The notes under the pieces: generated by a model
The model's input: the letters and a program-made list of their open reading frames with translations, nothing else
Database searches by the model: none
Told to the model about the DNA's origin: nothing
Assembly (NCBI GenBank): GCA_030765055.1
Contig: CM060947.1
Location: forward strand, 265,038,886 to 265,102,885
Direction: 5' to 3'
Length of the DNA stretch: 64,000 nucleotides
Source of the DNA: Mantis religiosa
Lineage: Eukaryota > Arthropoda > Insecta > Mantodea > Mantidae
Program-made: the position numbers and the translations under genes
Shown: piece by piece, positions 45,661 to 58,850 of the stretch
How the letters are laid out: each line of letters opens with the position of its first letter
Numbering within the stretch: the stretch's first letter is position 1

Positions 45661-46431
45661 TAAATAATACCAAGTGCGGCAGCCGCGCCTTATATTTAGG
45701 AAGGTAGGCTACCCATCATACGGCATGTGAGCCTTAGTCCAGTTTTTCGCTATGACGTTCTTAGAGAGAGGAATGCGCAAAATCCAGAGGAATAGCAGTT
45801 TAAGGTACAAAACGTATGGCTCGCTCAAGTACATCTCAAAAACATACGACTGCTTTACTGAGAGCGAATTCCGGTTACCAGACGATTTTACAAACTGTCT
45901 ATTGGAGTATACATGGCAAAGTAATTCAGTAAACGCCTCGGAAAAAATGGACCTATCATATGAGTTCACTAACAACGTCAGTTGACAAGAAAATTGCGCA
46001 TTATTGTTCTTAGAGCAGGGATTGTCTGCCAAAAATTAGGAAAAAAATTAGAGAGACGCCTCATCCCTCATGGATCCGTACAGTCAAAACGGATTTCTCC
46101 GTCCGGAAAATCCCGGAATTTGTCCCAAAACTTCAAAGTTGATTTCAGGGCGCACCGTTCTTTCTAGGAGGTCCGGGAAAAAAGTCAATTGTAGCCCTGG
46201 TCCGTGGCTTTCATTTGGCGCGTTTTTGGGGTATCTCAGATCAACGATTTCGGAGCCAGGGTTTGCCGAAATTTTGGTTCGAGTTAACCGTTCGTGCTAC
46301 GTGGAAAATGTACATAAGGTGAAAGTTGGGTTATGAAAGCGCAAGGCGGATGGTGTGTCGATATCCTCGATGGATCGATTAGTTTGGTCTTAAATGCAGA
46401 AAAACGACTTTGGCGGTTTTTCGGGAATAGC
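45661..46431. other. No recognisable gene
   Basis: Open frames on both strands near 45709-46032 have no domain. 46050-46320 is GC-richer and may belong to the repeat on its right. Confidence 0.4.
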
Positions 46432-46870
46432 GGAAGGGATCTGTCAACTTCAGCTGCCGTGGTGCGGGCGCTGCGGACGCTTAGCACTCGTGGTACCTCT
46501 GACGTTACTAGAGGAACCTCGGCACGAACATTCGAGCCCCTCCCGTGGGGGAGCTCTTCGGTTTGGGTTGGACTCGAGGGGGCAGTGGGTTCCCGACACC
46601 CACGGGGAACTTTGTACCTCCGGCCAGGCTAAGGCCGCCCGGAGGGGGTAGAGGGTTGCCTAATAAGTCTCGCGTACTAGCCTGCAGAGCTAGTCGAAGG
46701 TATACTAGAACACCAGGCGGCCCCACCGAGTCTTCTCTGCGGAGTTGACGCGCGTAAGTGGCGTATACACTTCCAACTGTCTTGACTTTTAGTCGATGGG
46801 GGGGGGGCGGCTTTTTAAACTCCAGATATTGCCCTATGGAAGAGCCCCGGAGTTTCGGCACCCGGATAGA
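46432..46870 (-). mobile_element. Second copy of the unclassified retroelement-like repeat
   Basis: It matches bases 27-400 in the same orientation, including the CCAGGCGGCCCCACCGAG word and the poly-G run near 46799. The coding part upstream of this block is not present here. Confidence 0.6.
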
Positions 46871-49500
46871 AGGAGGCCAGGGTCCTGTACTGATTGGAGT
46901 AGAACCTCTGTAGTTAACAAGTCAAAATGGATATATTATTCAACAATGGTATATTTACAATTTTTCGTAAACTACATCTCGTGCATGTCACTTAACATAC
47001 ATAAGAGCTTTGTCATTTATGTAATAATATTAAAACACCCAGCAAATGATTAAAAGTGTCTTAAAAGGCTAAATCAAGCACGAGAACTCGCGAGGCCAGA
47101 CATCTAAGTCGTACTACTGAACCCAGAACGTACTTTCAGTCAAGTCTCGAAATACTTCAATGAGATTATGACGTCTACAGTACCTTAACTCCCAATCACA
47201 CATTTTCGAATCTCAGCATTGTAAATACCCTTTTTATGTTCATCAAAACTTGGAAAATAAATTCACAATTATCTAATTATAAAATCGCTGAGGGCGTGCA
47301 TTACCTAAGAAGGTCATCAGTTCGAGCACTTGCTTCGTTAGAGCAGTCGTGTTCCAGGAATAGAAAAAGTGTCATTCCAGCGCCACAAAATACACCAATT
47401 TGAAACGATATTTTTAATAGCACAATAATTCTATGTCTGCAAAATTGTGTTTAACTTCCATGTTAAACTCTGATACTGTAGTTTCCATGTTATCTATGTT
47501 TAAATGTGTAAAATGACTTATTTCAAGTGCACCCAGCTATAGACGTGCTTAAAGAACTATCTACTTGTAGTTCACCGATAAAGAAACATCAAACAATGCC
47601 ATAAAACATAAATAAAACAATTAAAATAAATATAATAACAGTTTTTAAATGATAATTGAAAATTGTATTACACAGGAAAAAAATTAGTATACCTATACGA
47701 GAGTATTCGAACCACCGTCCCAGCAGACAAATGAGAGTGTAGTTCTGCGCTCGTTACAACTGAGTTACCTAGTAACGTGTGAGATGGACATTCCGTGTAA
47801 CATATAGTATTCGCTTGTTCCAGTGAACATTTACAGACGTGCGAACGTCAACTGTCTAATTACGAATATATGACAGGCGATGTGATAACATCTATATTAG
47901 TACTAATTTCATTGAGTGTTTTACATCCATGTTAAATACGCGGGTAGAACCTAGTAATGGGGTCGATGTTTTCATGTTGGAGTATAAAATGTTGATTGCC
48001 TAAAACTGTAGAATAAGGGGCAGCTGACTCAAATGGTATAATGGCGGAGAAAAGCACTTGCTGGGCAGGGAAGAAACAAAATTATAGGGAGAGAAAGAAA
48101 AAAGAAATACGGGCTATTGAGGAATGGAAATGTTGAATCAAGGCTGACGAGACGGAAACAAAAGAGCAAAGAAAGCTTAAGAAGCATGCGTGTAACAACA
48201 GAAAGCAATTGAGGCTAGAGTATATGACGAAAATGGAAAGAAAACATCGGGAAGGAAAGTGTGGAAAACGGCCTTAAAGTGGTAAGTACAAGTTCAAAAA
48301 CATGCGAAAAGAACTTAAAAACTAAAAACAATAAATTTATTATTCTTTTGCCTGATTTATGTATATGTAAACCAGTAAAAAAACTTATCTTGTTCCATTT
48401 GTTCCATATTCTATTGTTGCTACCATATTCACTATTCTATTGTAGTTTATAGAAACCAAACTGAAGTTTCTTTGTCCGTCCGAACTTTAGCTGTACTCTT
48501 ATAAATTCCAATATCTTTGTTATTAATTTTTTGCAAGGCAACATTATATGAAATAAACTTAGTAAACTCTTCAGGACTTTACGCTCGTATTTGGAAAGCA
48601 AAAATGAGTTCATTAGAGACTCTGATTCCCTCAGCTGCTCTGCCTTATGTTAATTGTTCCTTTTTAATACATAACTTTCCAAATCAGTGACTTCCTGCTC
48701 CCTGAAACTATTATAAACCTTGCTTATTATGTTATACTATGGCATTAACATAGGAACATTATTTAGTTCAAGTATTTACCTCCCTACACTTCATTTCTTG
48801 GTAAAATTATTAATTTTATTCAATCTTGTAACGTTAGGTGCCCCGTTTTATAGGGCATATCGCCACCTTATCTGGCTGCTCTTCGTACTATTGCATAATC
48901 ATTTTTCCTGAAAGTTTTAAGGTACAGTAAGCATTTAAATTCAGTGGTAAATGATGGATACACTATGCTGGACCAATCTAGACCTACAACTCTTTATCTT
49001 TGAGGTTTTTGCGTTACCTGTACAACCTCTGCTAAGTCAGTTCTCTATGAATACGTTTGGAGAGACTTACCACCTCGACTTATAAAGAGCTTTTGTATCT
49101 ATATCCACGACGGGGTGCACCTCGAGAGAAGGGGTATGGTGAAAGGATAAAAGGTTCTGAACTCGGTGGTTAACGGAGCTGGTAGTGCTCCATACCGAAA
49201 TGACAACACACATAAAGAAACAAGACCGGGTTTTTGACAATAGAGTGGCGTTAACAGACAAAAGATCGGAAGCTAGGGTCGTTAAACATAATGGGGCGAG
49301 ATTTATCGACGGTTATGTCCAACTTTTGAAAAAGCCATCTTGAGTTACGTCAAATCGCAAGTCTCAAATCTTTGGATAACCAAACCGCTCGGAAAATACA
49401 ACCTGGATTGCCGATTTGGCGGGCGTTTGCTTAAAGGGGAACAACTACACCGCCTGCCTCATTTCGTACTGCAGACGCCTCATAGTGCAATATCAAACTA
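46871..49500. other. Mostly no recognisable gene; one tRNA-like SINE scrap
   Basis: AT-rich. At 47695-47785 the minus strand has a tRNA-like piece (GGTAACTCAGTTGTAACGAG and a GTGGTTCGAATACTC B-box), probably SINE-derived. A Lys/Glu-rich run at 48041-48280 (GKKQNYRERKKKEIRAIEEW) has a stop in it and no family that I know. Confidence 0.45.
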
Positions 49501-49514
49501 ATGAGGCCAAATGT

Positions 49515-49607
49515 CACAGCTCAGTCGGTAGACCACTCGTCTACTGTGAGAGAGGTCACCCGTTCGTTTCCCGACTGCGGTGTTCAGCTAATGTAAAAAA
49601 AAAAAAA
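49515..49607 (+). mobile_element. tRNA-derived SINE-like element with short poly(A) (family C)
   Basis: CACAGCTCAGTCGGTAGACC is A-box-like and CACCCGTTCGTTTCCCGACT is a weak B-box. An A run of 13 follows. It differs from families A and B. Confidence 0.6.
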
Positions 49608-49649
49608 CCTAAGCAAAAAACCACTGTGTACATGTTGTTGGGCTTTCAA

Positions 49650-51440
49650 CTTTAACTCATATCGGACGATGAATAAAATGATGTTCAAATGAGTACAGGG
49701 TACATAGAGCTTAAGGTTAACATACATGCATCTTTCAGGATAAGAGAAAACCTCCAACGTTAAGTCATATTGGACGATGAATAAAATGATGTTCAAATGA
49801 GTACAGGGTACATAGAGCTTAGAGTTACCAGACATTCATCTTTCAGGATAAGGGAAAACTTCCAACGTTAAGTCATATCGGACGCTGAATAAAATGATGT
49901 TCAAATGAGTACAGGGTACATAGAGCTTAGAGTTACCAGACATTCATCTTTCAGGATAAGGGAAAACCTCCAACGTTAAGTCATATTGGACGATGAATAA
50001 AATGATGTTCACATGAGTACAGGGTACATAGAGCTTACAGTTAACATACATGCATCTTTCAGGATAAGAGAAAACCTCCAACGTTAAGTCATATCGGACG
50101 ATGAATGAAATGATGTTCAAATGAGTACAGGGTACATAGAGCTTAGAGTTACCAGACACATCTTTCAGGACAAGAGAAAACCTCCAACGTTAAGTCATAT
50201 CGGACAATGAATAAAATGATGTTCAAATGAGTATAGGGTACATAGAGCTTAGGGTTACCAGACATTCATATTTCAGGATAAGAGAAAACCTCCAACGTTA
50301 AGTCATATCGGACAATGAATAAAATGATGTTCAAATGAGTATAGGGTATATAGAGCTTAGAGTTACCAGACATTCATATTTCAGGATAAGAGAAAACCTC
50401 CAACGTTAAGTCATATCGGACAATGAATAAAATGATGTTCAAATGAGTATAGGGTACATAGAGCTTAGAGTTACCAGACATTCATATTTCAGGATAAGAG
50501 AAAACCTCCAACGTTAACCCATATCGGACAATGAATGAAATGATGTTCAAATGAGTACAGGGTACATAGAGCTTAGAGGTACCAGACATGCATCTTTCAG
50601 GATAAGAGAAAACCTCCAACGTTAAGTCATATCGGACAATGAATGAAATGATGTTCAAATGAGTACAGGGTACATAGAGCTTAAGGTTAACATACATTCA
50701 TCTTTCAGGATAAGTGAAAACTTCCAACATTAGGTCATATCGGGCGATGAATGAAATGATGTTCAAATGAGTACAGGGTACACAGAGCTTAAGATTACCA
50801 GACATTCATATTTCAGAATAAGAGAAAACCTCCAACGCTAAGTCATATCGGCCGATGAATAAAATGATGTTCAAATGAGTACAGGGTACATAGAGCTTAA
50901 GGTTACCAGACATTCATCTTTCAGGATAAGAGAAAACCTCCAACGTTAAGTCATATCGGACGATGATGTTCAAATAATTGCAGGGTACATAGAGCTTAGA
51001 GTTACCAGACATTCATCTTTCAGGTTAAGAGGAAACCTCTAACGTTAAGTCATATCGGACGATGATGTTCAAATGAGTACAGGGTACATAGAGCTTAGAG
51101 TTACCAGACATTCATCTTTCAGGTTAAGAGGAAACCTCCAACGTTATGTCATATCGGACGATGATGTTCAAATAAGTACAGGGTACATAGTGCTTAGAGC
51201 TACCAGACATTCATCTTTCAGAATAAGAGAAAACCTCCAACGTTAAGTCATATCGGACGATGAATGAAATGATGTTCAAATAAGTACAGGGTACATAGAG
51301 CTTAGAGTAACCAGACATTCATCTTTCAGGATAAGAGAAAACCTCCAACGTTAGTCATATCGGACGAAAAATGAAATGATGTTCAAATGAGTACAGGGTA
51401 CATAGAGCTTAGAGTTAACATACCTTCATCCTTGAACGAA
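49650..51440 (-). repeat. SINE-body-derived tandem array, 108-bp unit, ~16 copies (array 3)
   Basis: The word ACAGGGTACATAGAGCTTAG recurs every ~108 bp, with shorter units (~97 bp) near 50970-51180 that lack ATGAAATG. Some units carry AGGTTAACATACATGCATCT and others AGAGTTACCAGACATTCATC, alternating in places. At the right end CTTGAACGAAGGAAACTCCT, GGAAAAA suggests the start of the SINE body, but no tRNA head is left. Confidence 0.94.
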
Positions 51441-51734
51441 GGAAACTCCTGGAAAAATTTTTAATACGCTGAAAGGTAGTAGAACGGACCTGTTGTATTC
51501 AAGCCAGAGACGCCACAGAGGAGGGCGTTGCTGTATAGTTTAATCCTTTGTTCGGAATAAGTTTTGCCTTCCAAAATGCATTTTGGTGTATTTCGGAGGC
51601 AGTAGCTGTAAATTTTGTAGCTGTTCCAGTCTTCCTTTGTTTATAAATCGTTTGTAAATAAAAGACTGAACAAATTAATGTTTTATTTATTAAAAAAATG
51701 AGAATCTAGAGCAGATATAATTGCATACATATAT

Positions 51735-51905
51735 CGAGTTGTCACTGTCAATGAGACCAGAATTTATCATTGTACTCCAGAAACAAAACAGCAATTAAAA
51801 GTATTGATTGCTTACGGAGAAACTGCTGCAAAGATGGCAAAGACGGTTCTTTCGACCGAAAAGATGAGTGTGACTAGCTTTTGGGACCCAAAGGGTGTGT
51901 ACTCA
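51735..51905 (+). pseudogene. Mariner transposase fragment around the first catalytic block
   Basis: The plus strand encodes VVTVNETRIYHCTPETKQQL then GETAAKMAKTVLSTEKMSVT and SFWDPKG, matching the (T)GDETW...TPE-KQQ...FWD segment of mariners. The catalytic Asp is Asn here, so it is inactive. No ends are seen. Confidence 0.75.
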
Positions 51906-52139
51906 CCCACTTCTTCGAATAACTATTATTTATTTTAATTCAATGACCGATCAGAATTGTATGCTTTACAGATCTTTGTAACTAATTGAACATTTGTGAA
52001 CTATGTAAGAACATGTAAGGAAGACCAAGTTGGCTCCTATTATCTACTTAACACTGTGAAATGAGGATCATACACAAGAGAGAAAAATAACTGATAAAAA
52101 ACAAGTAATCAAAGAGATAACAGAAACAATATTCACAGT

Positions 52140-52850
52140 ATTTCAGTCAGTCACCAAGGAGGAGATCCTGTGGTGGTCGGCTCTTCAGGCGTGTGGACTA
52201 GCAGGCTCGTACGCCAATGTCGTACATCACAGCTCCTGGAACATCTGGCAGGTGCGAGAAGAAGCGTGAGGCGATCTGACGTACGTACTGGTGAAGAGGA
52301 AGGAGACCAGGTTCTTTATGCAGTTTTTGATTTCTTACGTACCAAGGGGCATCCATGGCGATGCACAGAAATCTATTTCGCAGGACCTGTAGGCAGTGTT
52401 GGTAGCCGTACCCCATACCTGGGAAGCATATATGGGAAGTGGCCGGACAAGAGATTTGTAGAGAAGCAGAGAACATGCAATCCCAAGAGGAGTGTGTCTG
52501 TGAAGTAGTGGGCTGAGTTTTGAAAGTCGTCCTGATGCCAGCGAGATAAGTCGATCAATATGGGCTCGCCAAGTAAATTTAGTGTCCAACATTACTCCAA
52601 GGTATTTGGCGGAGATGGTGGGAGACAGCCAGGTAATTGATTTATGTCTAATATGCAATCAGGGAGAATTGGAGGGCTAAAAATCTTAGCTGCGGTCTTT
52701 CCAGTGCTAAGACGTATGCGACAAGTATCAAACCATTCAACGAGACAGTCAAGAGAGGTTTGTAGCGTATGAATAGTTGTAGGGGTATCTGTGCCGGAAT
52801 GACATAAAACAGTATGATCAGCGTATAAGGACTTCTCCTCGAACCTTCAG
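52140..52850 (-). pseudogene. Jockey-like LINE fragment (end of RT to C-terminus)
   Basis: The minus strand encodes YADHTVLCHSGTDTPTTIHT (a mutated YADD box), AKYLGVMLDTKFTWRAHIDR, LLLYKSLVRPLPIYASQVWG and EPGLLPLHQYVRQIASRFFS. The second Asp of the YADD box is His, and there are several frame changes. Confidence 0.85.
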
Positions 52851-53082
52851 AGCAGCAACTTGGGTCGTGGCACGAGCGCAACGAAGAAGCCAGCAGTCAT
52901 CGCCGCCTTATAGCCAGCCGAGGAGGAACGTCCTGCAACACCGCAGCCAGAACCTGGCCCTGTTACCCAGCCGGGAGCAAGCCGCTCACCAGCGCCAGCC
53001 AGTCAACCAGCCAACGCCGCCTCAACCCCTGCACCGCCGCATGAGCATAGTGGCAATGGGAGGGCCTCGGGACCTGCAAGCA

Positions 53083-53344
53083 CGATACGTCAGTTTTACA
53101 TCAAGCAAAACGCCTAAATACCGTACATATGACTGCCAATTTAATTCCTCTCCGGCTAGACGAACAGGTGGTAGGTCCTTTAGCTGCCTTCTGGAGAAAG
53201 TGATGGCTTGGCTCTTCTGGGGGTGGATGCTCAAGTGACATCGTTTGAACAAGGTGGTGAGGGGTCGGCGTATTGTTGGATTCTACGTGCAGTCATATGT
53301 TTAGTTGATATGGAGGTTACAGCTGTGTCGTCTACAAAAAGGTA
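53083..53344 (-). pseudogene. Second Jockey-like RT fragment, broken by the plus-strand LINE
   Basis: The minus strand encodes VDDTAVTSISTKHMTARRIQ, then after a shift KRCHLSIHPQKSQAITFSRR and VRYLGVLLDVKLTYRA. It is a separate copy from 52140-52850 because the YLGV.LD.K.T.RA region occurs in both. It is cut at 53344, just after the FVDD box. Confidence 0.8.
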
Positions 53345-54753
53345 CAGTTCAACGATCCAGAACAACATCAATAAAGGCTTCACGACCATCGGTGTTTTCC
53401 TCGACATACAAGCAGCATTCGACAGATGTTGGACAGATGGACTATTATATAAAATGACAACGATGGGCATCCCAAAGCGCATCATAAGATGGACGGCAAG
53501 CTTCTTACATACAGCTCGCATAAAAATCAACAACACTCTCTCAGCACCCATTACACCAGAAGCAGGCACACCTCAAGGAAGCGCTATCTCTGGACTACTA
53601 TATATCATTTACACATCAGACACGCCACAGCCAATCCACCCAGCAATAGAACTAGCCCAATACGCCGACGACACTGCATATCTGAGCAGCGATCCGAAGC
53701 TGATGCACGCAAATCCAAGAATAGTGAAACAGCTGAAAGCCTTTGACAGATGGGCATCCAAATGGTGCCTCACAGTAAACGCGAGCAAAACTCAAGCCAT
53801 CATTTTCCGCAAGAAAACAAAGCGTAAATACCAGGAATCGACGATAGCCTATCAAGGACACAAAATACCAATACAGACCACCGTAAAATACCTGGGAATA
53901 AAGCTTAATAAAAAACTGAATACAAAACCACATTTCCAGCAAAAGATGAAAGAAGCGAAAACAGCTATTTCCACCTTACACTACTTATCAAAGATAGGCA
54001 AAATAGGATTCTCAGCACCGATCCTCAACTAACTGTATAAGACAATAGTAAAACCATACTTCACCTACGCCGCTATCGTCACCTTCCCAATAACAACAAC
54101 ATATACCAAAACCAGGCTTCTACAAATGGAGAGAAAGTGTTTAAGAATAGCCAACAAACTCGTACCCTGGCACAGAAACGAAGAAGTGTACGACATCTGT
54201 AAGGCAACCCCACTTGAACAACACATACAAGACCGAATGTACAAGTACATCGCGAACGCGTCCGAGAGACCGTACAGGAGGCAGGAGATTGCAGCACCAG
54301 AGAACTACAAGAAGATGGAGACCACAGTCCCACCAATCGTCACCCTGATACAGCACCACGCCAGGATAAAGGAAGCCGAGGAAGACGAGATCCAAGAACA
54401 TCTCCAAATACTTCTAGCCTGAAAATTGACGATTGTGTACATACCGTAACAGTACGCATACTACAAAGATTGTTAATTTAAAAAAAAATGTATAAAAATA
54501 CAAAAAACTACTACTAAAAACAAAACGAAACTATGCATATGAAAAAATAATAAAAATAATAATTAAAAAAATAATAAATATATAATAAAATAAAGAAAAG
54601 AATATATTAAAGAAAAATTATATGATATTAAATAAATAAAACATAAATATGACAAATACTGACAGTATTGCAATTAGCCAGTAACGACATGTGACAAATT
54701 GTTAACACATGCATACATAACCTAATAAAGCAAAAAAAAAAAAAAAAAAAAAA
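53345..54753 (+). pseudogene. Jockey LINE, 5'-truncated, one in-frame stop, poly(A) tail
   Basis: The plus strand encodes GVFLDIQAAFDRCWTDGLLY, PEAGTPQGSAISGLLYIIYT, ELAQYADDTAYLSS (intact YADD), WCLTVNASKTQAIIF and VKYLGIKLNKKLNTKPHF. A TAA at 54030-54032 is followed in frame by LYKTIVKPYFTYAAIVTFPI and MERKCLRIANKLVPWHRNEE to the final stop at 54420. An AT-rich 3' UTR and about 22 A (54732-54753) follow. It landed in the minus-strand Jockey copy. It lacks the endonuclease and ORF1, so it is dead. Confidence 0.9.
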
Positions 54754-55392
54754 ACATCCTCCCTCAACTCCAAATAAAGTCAAGGCTGAAGAGGGTACAC
54801 CCCTGAAGCAGCCATAGGGCGAAATAAGCCAGGATGAAATAAACCAACGGGCGAAATAAGCCCCAAAATCCCCCGAGATGTACAATAATAGAGCAGCAAG
54901 ATACTGCTTACAGTTGAAGGCAGTGTACACTTATTCCACCAAGCAAAGTGGCTGATGCTGGGTGGAGTGTTGAGATCTGAAGCCACATCGCTCCTCTCTA
55001 AGGATGTTATGACGGTCCATGGTTTTCCGAAGCCTAGGGGCCAAAAAAATTTATTACTGAGCATAGTAGGGTAGGTTACTAGCCCAACTCGACAAGAACT
55101 TGAGGGACACACGGCCCCATATGAAGAAGAAGAAAGTTCTGTTTCACCACAATACATTCATCCAGAGTTGCGAAATCCAAACTGCAAGAATTGTTGCCAC
55201 GTTCCCATATTCCCGGCTCCAGTAACATATTTAGATTAAATGTGGTCATTTTGGAGCCAGAAGCATAATTTGCAGAGCTTAACAATTCTTATTTTTTGAA
55301 GAAGGCTAAAAATGTTATTCAAATACCACTTTTTGTGTATCAACATTTGTCATAAATGATTCCTATAAAGGTTTTTCATCATTAAAAAGAAG
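54754..55392. other. No recognisable gene
   Basis: Composition resembles retroelement 3' or LTR sequence, but I cannot name it. Confidence 0.35.
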
Positions 55393-56258
55393 TACGAGGG
55401 CTATTTAATAAAGAATGATCATAATCTTTTAGGTCATAAATTCAATCTTATATTCTGTTAGCTTAATGTAAAACAAACACGCCGTGGTAGTTTCATTGTT
55501 GGTACTCCTGGTTCCCTCCTGTGAGAACCAGGCAAGTTCAGACATGCTCAGTATCGCCTACAGCTGCATTGGAGGTAACATGCAGTTAAAGTTGATGTTA
55601 GAGAAAGATCCGGAGATTCTTTAAAACGTAATCACTGCTGATGAAACTTAGCTACATCATTTTGATCCTGAGAGCAAACAACAAAGCTCTCCTTCATCAC
55701 CAGCCCCCCTGAGGGGAAAGTTATGGTCATCTCATTCTTTGATGTTCATGGAATGGTTTATCAGCATGTTGTACCTGCACACACATCAGTAACTGGACAA
55801 TGTTACAGGGATGTCCTGAAAACAATGCAAGTCCATATCAGGCACAAAAGACTACATCTCCGTGAAGCAGGCTGGATGCTGCACCACGATAATGCGCGGC
55901 CGTATATTGCCAATGTTGTTGCTGAATATCTCGCAAAAATCAACGTGAAGAGCATCCCTCACCATCCCTATAGTCTGGATTTAGCCCCATGTGACTTTTT
56001 TCTATTCCGTAACTTGAAGAAAGATCTTCGTGGGAGGCATTATCCATCATCAGAAGCAGTGGTGAAGGCTGCGGAGGCGATTTTGAAGGATCTCTCAAAA
56101 TGATTTGCAGCATGTATTTGAAGACTGGCAGAAACGCTGGGACAAGTGCAGCGCATTCAGTGGAGACTATTTTGAGAAGAACCATCAACATTATGAGGAT
56201 GAGTAGAGCTACGTTGAAAAGAAAGATTGTGATCATTCTTTATGGAACAGCCCTCATA
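55393..56258 (+). mobile_element. Mariner with its N-terminal half deleted
   Basis: The left end TACGAGGGCTATTTAATAAA and the right end (complement of TATGAGGGCTGTTCCATAAA) form inverted repeats that continue through GAATGATCA. The plus strand has ITADET-stop-LHHFDPESKQQ, then 55723-56103 with MLHHDNARPYIANVVAEYLA and YSLDLAPCDFFLFRNLKK, then a frameshift into FEDWQKRWDKC. The helix-turn-helix region is missing. Confidence 0.88.
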
Positions 56259-57065
56259 AATAGAGATATGATTTTGTAGGAATAACTGTAAGAATACAAG
56301 ATACAGCAGAGAAGGTCATGCAAATGTTGCCCATAAGATATTTTTAAATTGTATTGTACACAGACCAATGTGTCTAACATTTTATAAATGTTTTACTTTT
56401 TGAAATCATAGAACTGAATTGTTTGTATAGTTTCTTTATTGATAAGCTTTGGCGAATACAATAGACAAAGGACAACGGTTGCTCTGCCAACATAACTCCA
56501 GTTAGTTATATAGAAGTTAGTCATTGTCAAACACACGTGTTACTCTTCTCTGGAAAATAAACTAAACATTAGAATATTGGTTAATACTACAGCGTGAGCA
56601 CTGAAGCAAACAACTGTACTGTTACCATGGTAACGTGCAGCAAACTACCAAAGTTACTTACAATATGTTTTCTCGCTCCAGAATGGCAAACATTCTCACA
56701 TAGCCATTATTTCATTCTTGCTTTGAAAACATTTACACTTTGTAAAAAAACCTACACTCTGAAAGTATTTCATACTCTCTCGTACGTGTGCTTTTGTTCA
56801 CCTCATTACAGTAAATCAGAATATAAAAATACCTCTATGGTTGGTGGTCTAGAATTTCTTTTGTTTGTATTCCATGTCGTGGTGTTACTACAGTTTAGAG
56901 GAATGCGTGAGGCTGTTTATTGGTGCCAACATCAAAATGGTAAAAATACTTATTGCTGAGTTACAAGATAAAACTGAAGGTCACAAAAATCCTTCAAATT
57001 CCTACCCTAATACTTATTCAAAGAATTTGTTCCTGATACTCTAATAGTGTAAAGAAATTCTTTTA
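56259..57065. other. No recognisable gene
   Basis: AT-rich. The frame 56594-56959 has no domain. Confidence 0.4.
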
Positions 57066-57410
57066 TGCCCGATTTCACCAACAGATGTTAAGACGTAACA
57101 CGAGTTTAGCAATAGCTATAACAAAAATTGCATTTCACCAACAAATGTTAACACTCGTGTTACATCTCTTGTTATAGTAACAAGCCAAATTTTTGTTGCT
57201 AAGTCCGTCACAATTGTAAATAGTCAAGATGGCGGACGGGAACACAGTTTTTGATGTCGATTTGCGATATTCAGTCCGTCTAAATGGCATTCGTAATAGA
57301 GTATGGCCTATGAGGAGAAATTACTTTCTACAGAGGTATAGACTGTCAAAACAAGTTGATATAAAGGTTACTGCGGAAGTGCAGGAGAGGTTAGAGCATG
57401 CATTGAAAGG

Positions 57411-58850
57411 AATATGCCGATCTCGCCTTTGCTTTAAGTATTAATAACTTTGCGATTTTATAATTCACTGAACTATGTGGATATTACACTGTCCACCTCC
57501 CGTCTTGAAACGTTCAAGTCACTCGTCATTTGTCTTTATTCGCTCCTCGTTTTAAATTTACGTAATACTGAGTTAGAACATGCATTGAAAGGAATATGCC
57601 GATCTCGCCTTTGCTTTAAGTATTAATAACTGCGATTTTATAAATCACTGAATTATGTGGATATTACACTGTCCACCTCCCGTCTTGAAACGTCCAAGTC
57701 ACTCGTCACTTGTCCTTCTTCGCTCCTCGTTTTAAATTTACGTAATACTGAGTTAGAACATGCATTGAAAGGAATATGCCGATCTCGCCTTTGCTTTAAG
57801 TATTAATAGCTTTGCTATTTTATAATTCACTGAATTATGTGGATAATACACTGTCCACCTCCCGTCTTGAAACGTTCAAGTCGCTCGTCACTTGTCCTTC
57901 TTCGCTCCGCGTTTTAAATTTACGTAATACTGAGTTAGAACATGCATCGATAGGAATATGGCGATCTCGCCTTTGCTTCAAGTATTAATAACTTTGCGAT
58001 TTTATAATACACTGAATTATGTAGATAATACACTGTTCACCTCCCGTCTTGAAACGTTCAAATCAGTCGTCTCTTGTCCTTCTTCGCTGCTCGCTTTAAA
58101 TTTACGTAATACTGGGTTAGAATATACATCGACAGGAATATGGCGATCTCGCCTTTGCTTCAAGTATTCATAGATTTACGAGTTTATAATTCACTGAATT
58201 ATGTGGATAATACACTGTCAACCTCCCGTCTTGAAACGTTCAAGTCACTCGTCATTTGTCTTTCTTCGCTCCTCGTTTTAAATTTACGTAATACTAAGTT
58301 AGAACATGCATCGATAGGAATATGCCGATCTCGTCTTTGCTTCAAGTATTAATAACTTTGCGATTTTATAATTCACTGAATTCTGTGGATAATGCACTGT
58401 CCACCTCCCGTCTTGAAACGCTCAAGTCACTCTTCACATGTCCTTCTTCGCTCCAAGTTTTAAATTTACGTAATACTGAGTTAGAACATACATCGAAAGG
58501 AATATGCCAATCTTGCCTTTGCTTCAAGTATTAATAACTTTGCTATTTTATAATACACTGGATTATGTGGATAATGCACTGTCCACCTGCCGTCTTGAAA
58601 CGTTCAAGTCACTCGTCACTTGTCCTTCTTCGCTCCTCGTTTTAAATTTACGTAATACTGAGTTAGAACATGCATCGAAAGGAATATGACGATCTCGCCT
58701 TTGCTTAAAGTATTAACAACTTTGAAATTTTATAATTCACTGAATTATGTGGATAATACGCTGTACATCTCCAGTCTTGAAACGTTCAAGTCACTCGTCA
58801 CTTGTCCTTCTTCGCACCTCGTTTTAAATTTACGTAATACTGACGAAGTT
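57411..58850 (+). repeat. 182-bp tandem array from the Harbinger transposase coding region, 8 copies
   Basis: The word AATATGCCGATCTCGCCTTT or a close variant starts at 57411, 57593, 57773, 57955, 58136, 58318, 58500 and 58682. Read from its ATG, each unit encodes MPISPLLQVLITLRFY, the SP-LQ-L--LRFYA motif of HARBI1-type transposases. The repeat was therefore seeded inside the transposase gene. Confidence 0.92.

Noticed and set aside
49584..50697. Repeated 36-residue frames (KLYVPCTHLNI...) across the 108-bp arrays
   Set aside because: The period is a multiple of three, so a stop-free frame in one unit repeats in the next. The sequence matches a SINE body and is broken in many units.
52867..53238. 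Pro/Gln/Arg-rich 123-codon frame as a host gene
   Set aside because: It lies between two Jockey fragments and overlaps the antisense of one of them. No domain, and composition suggests retroelement 5' sequence.
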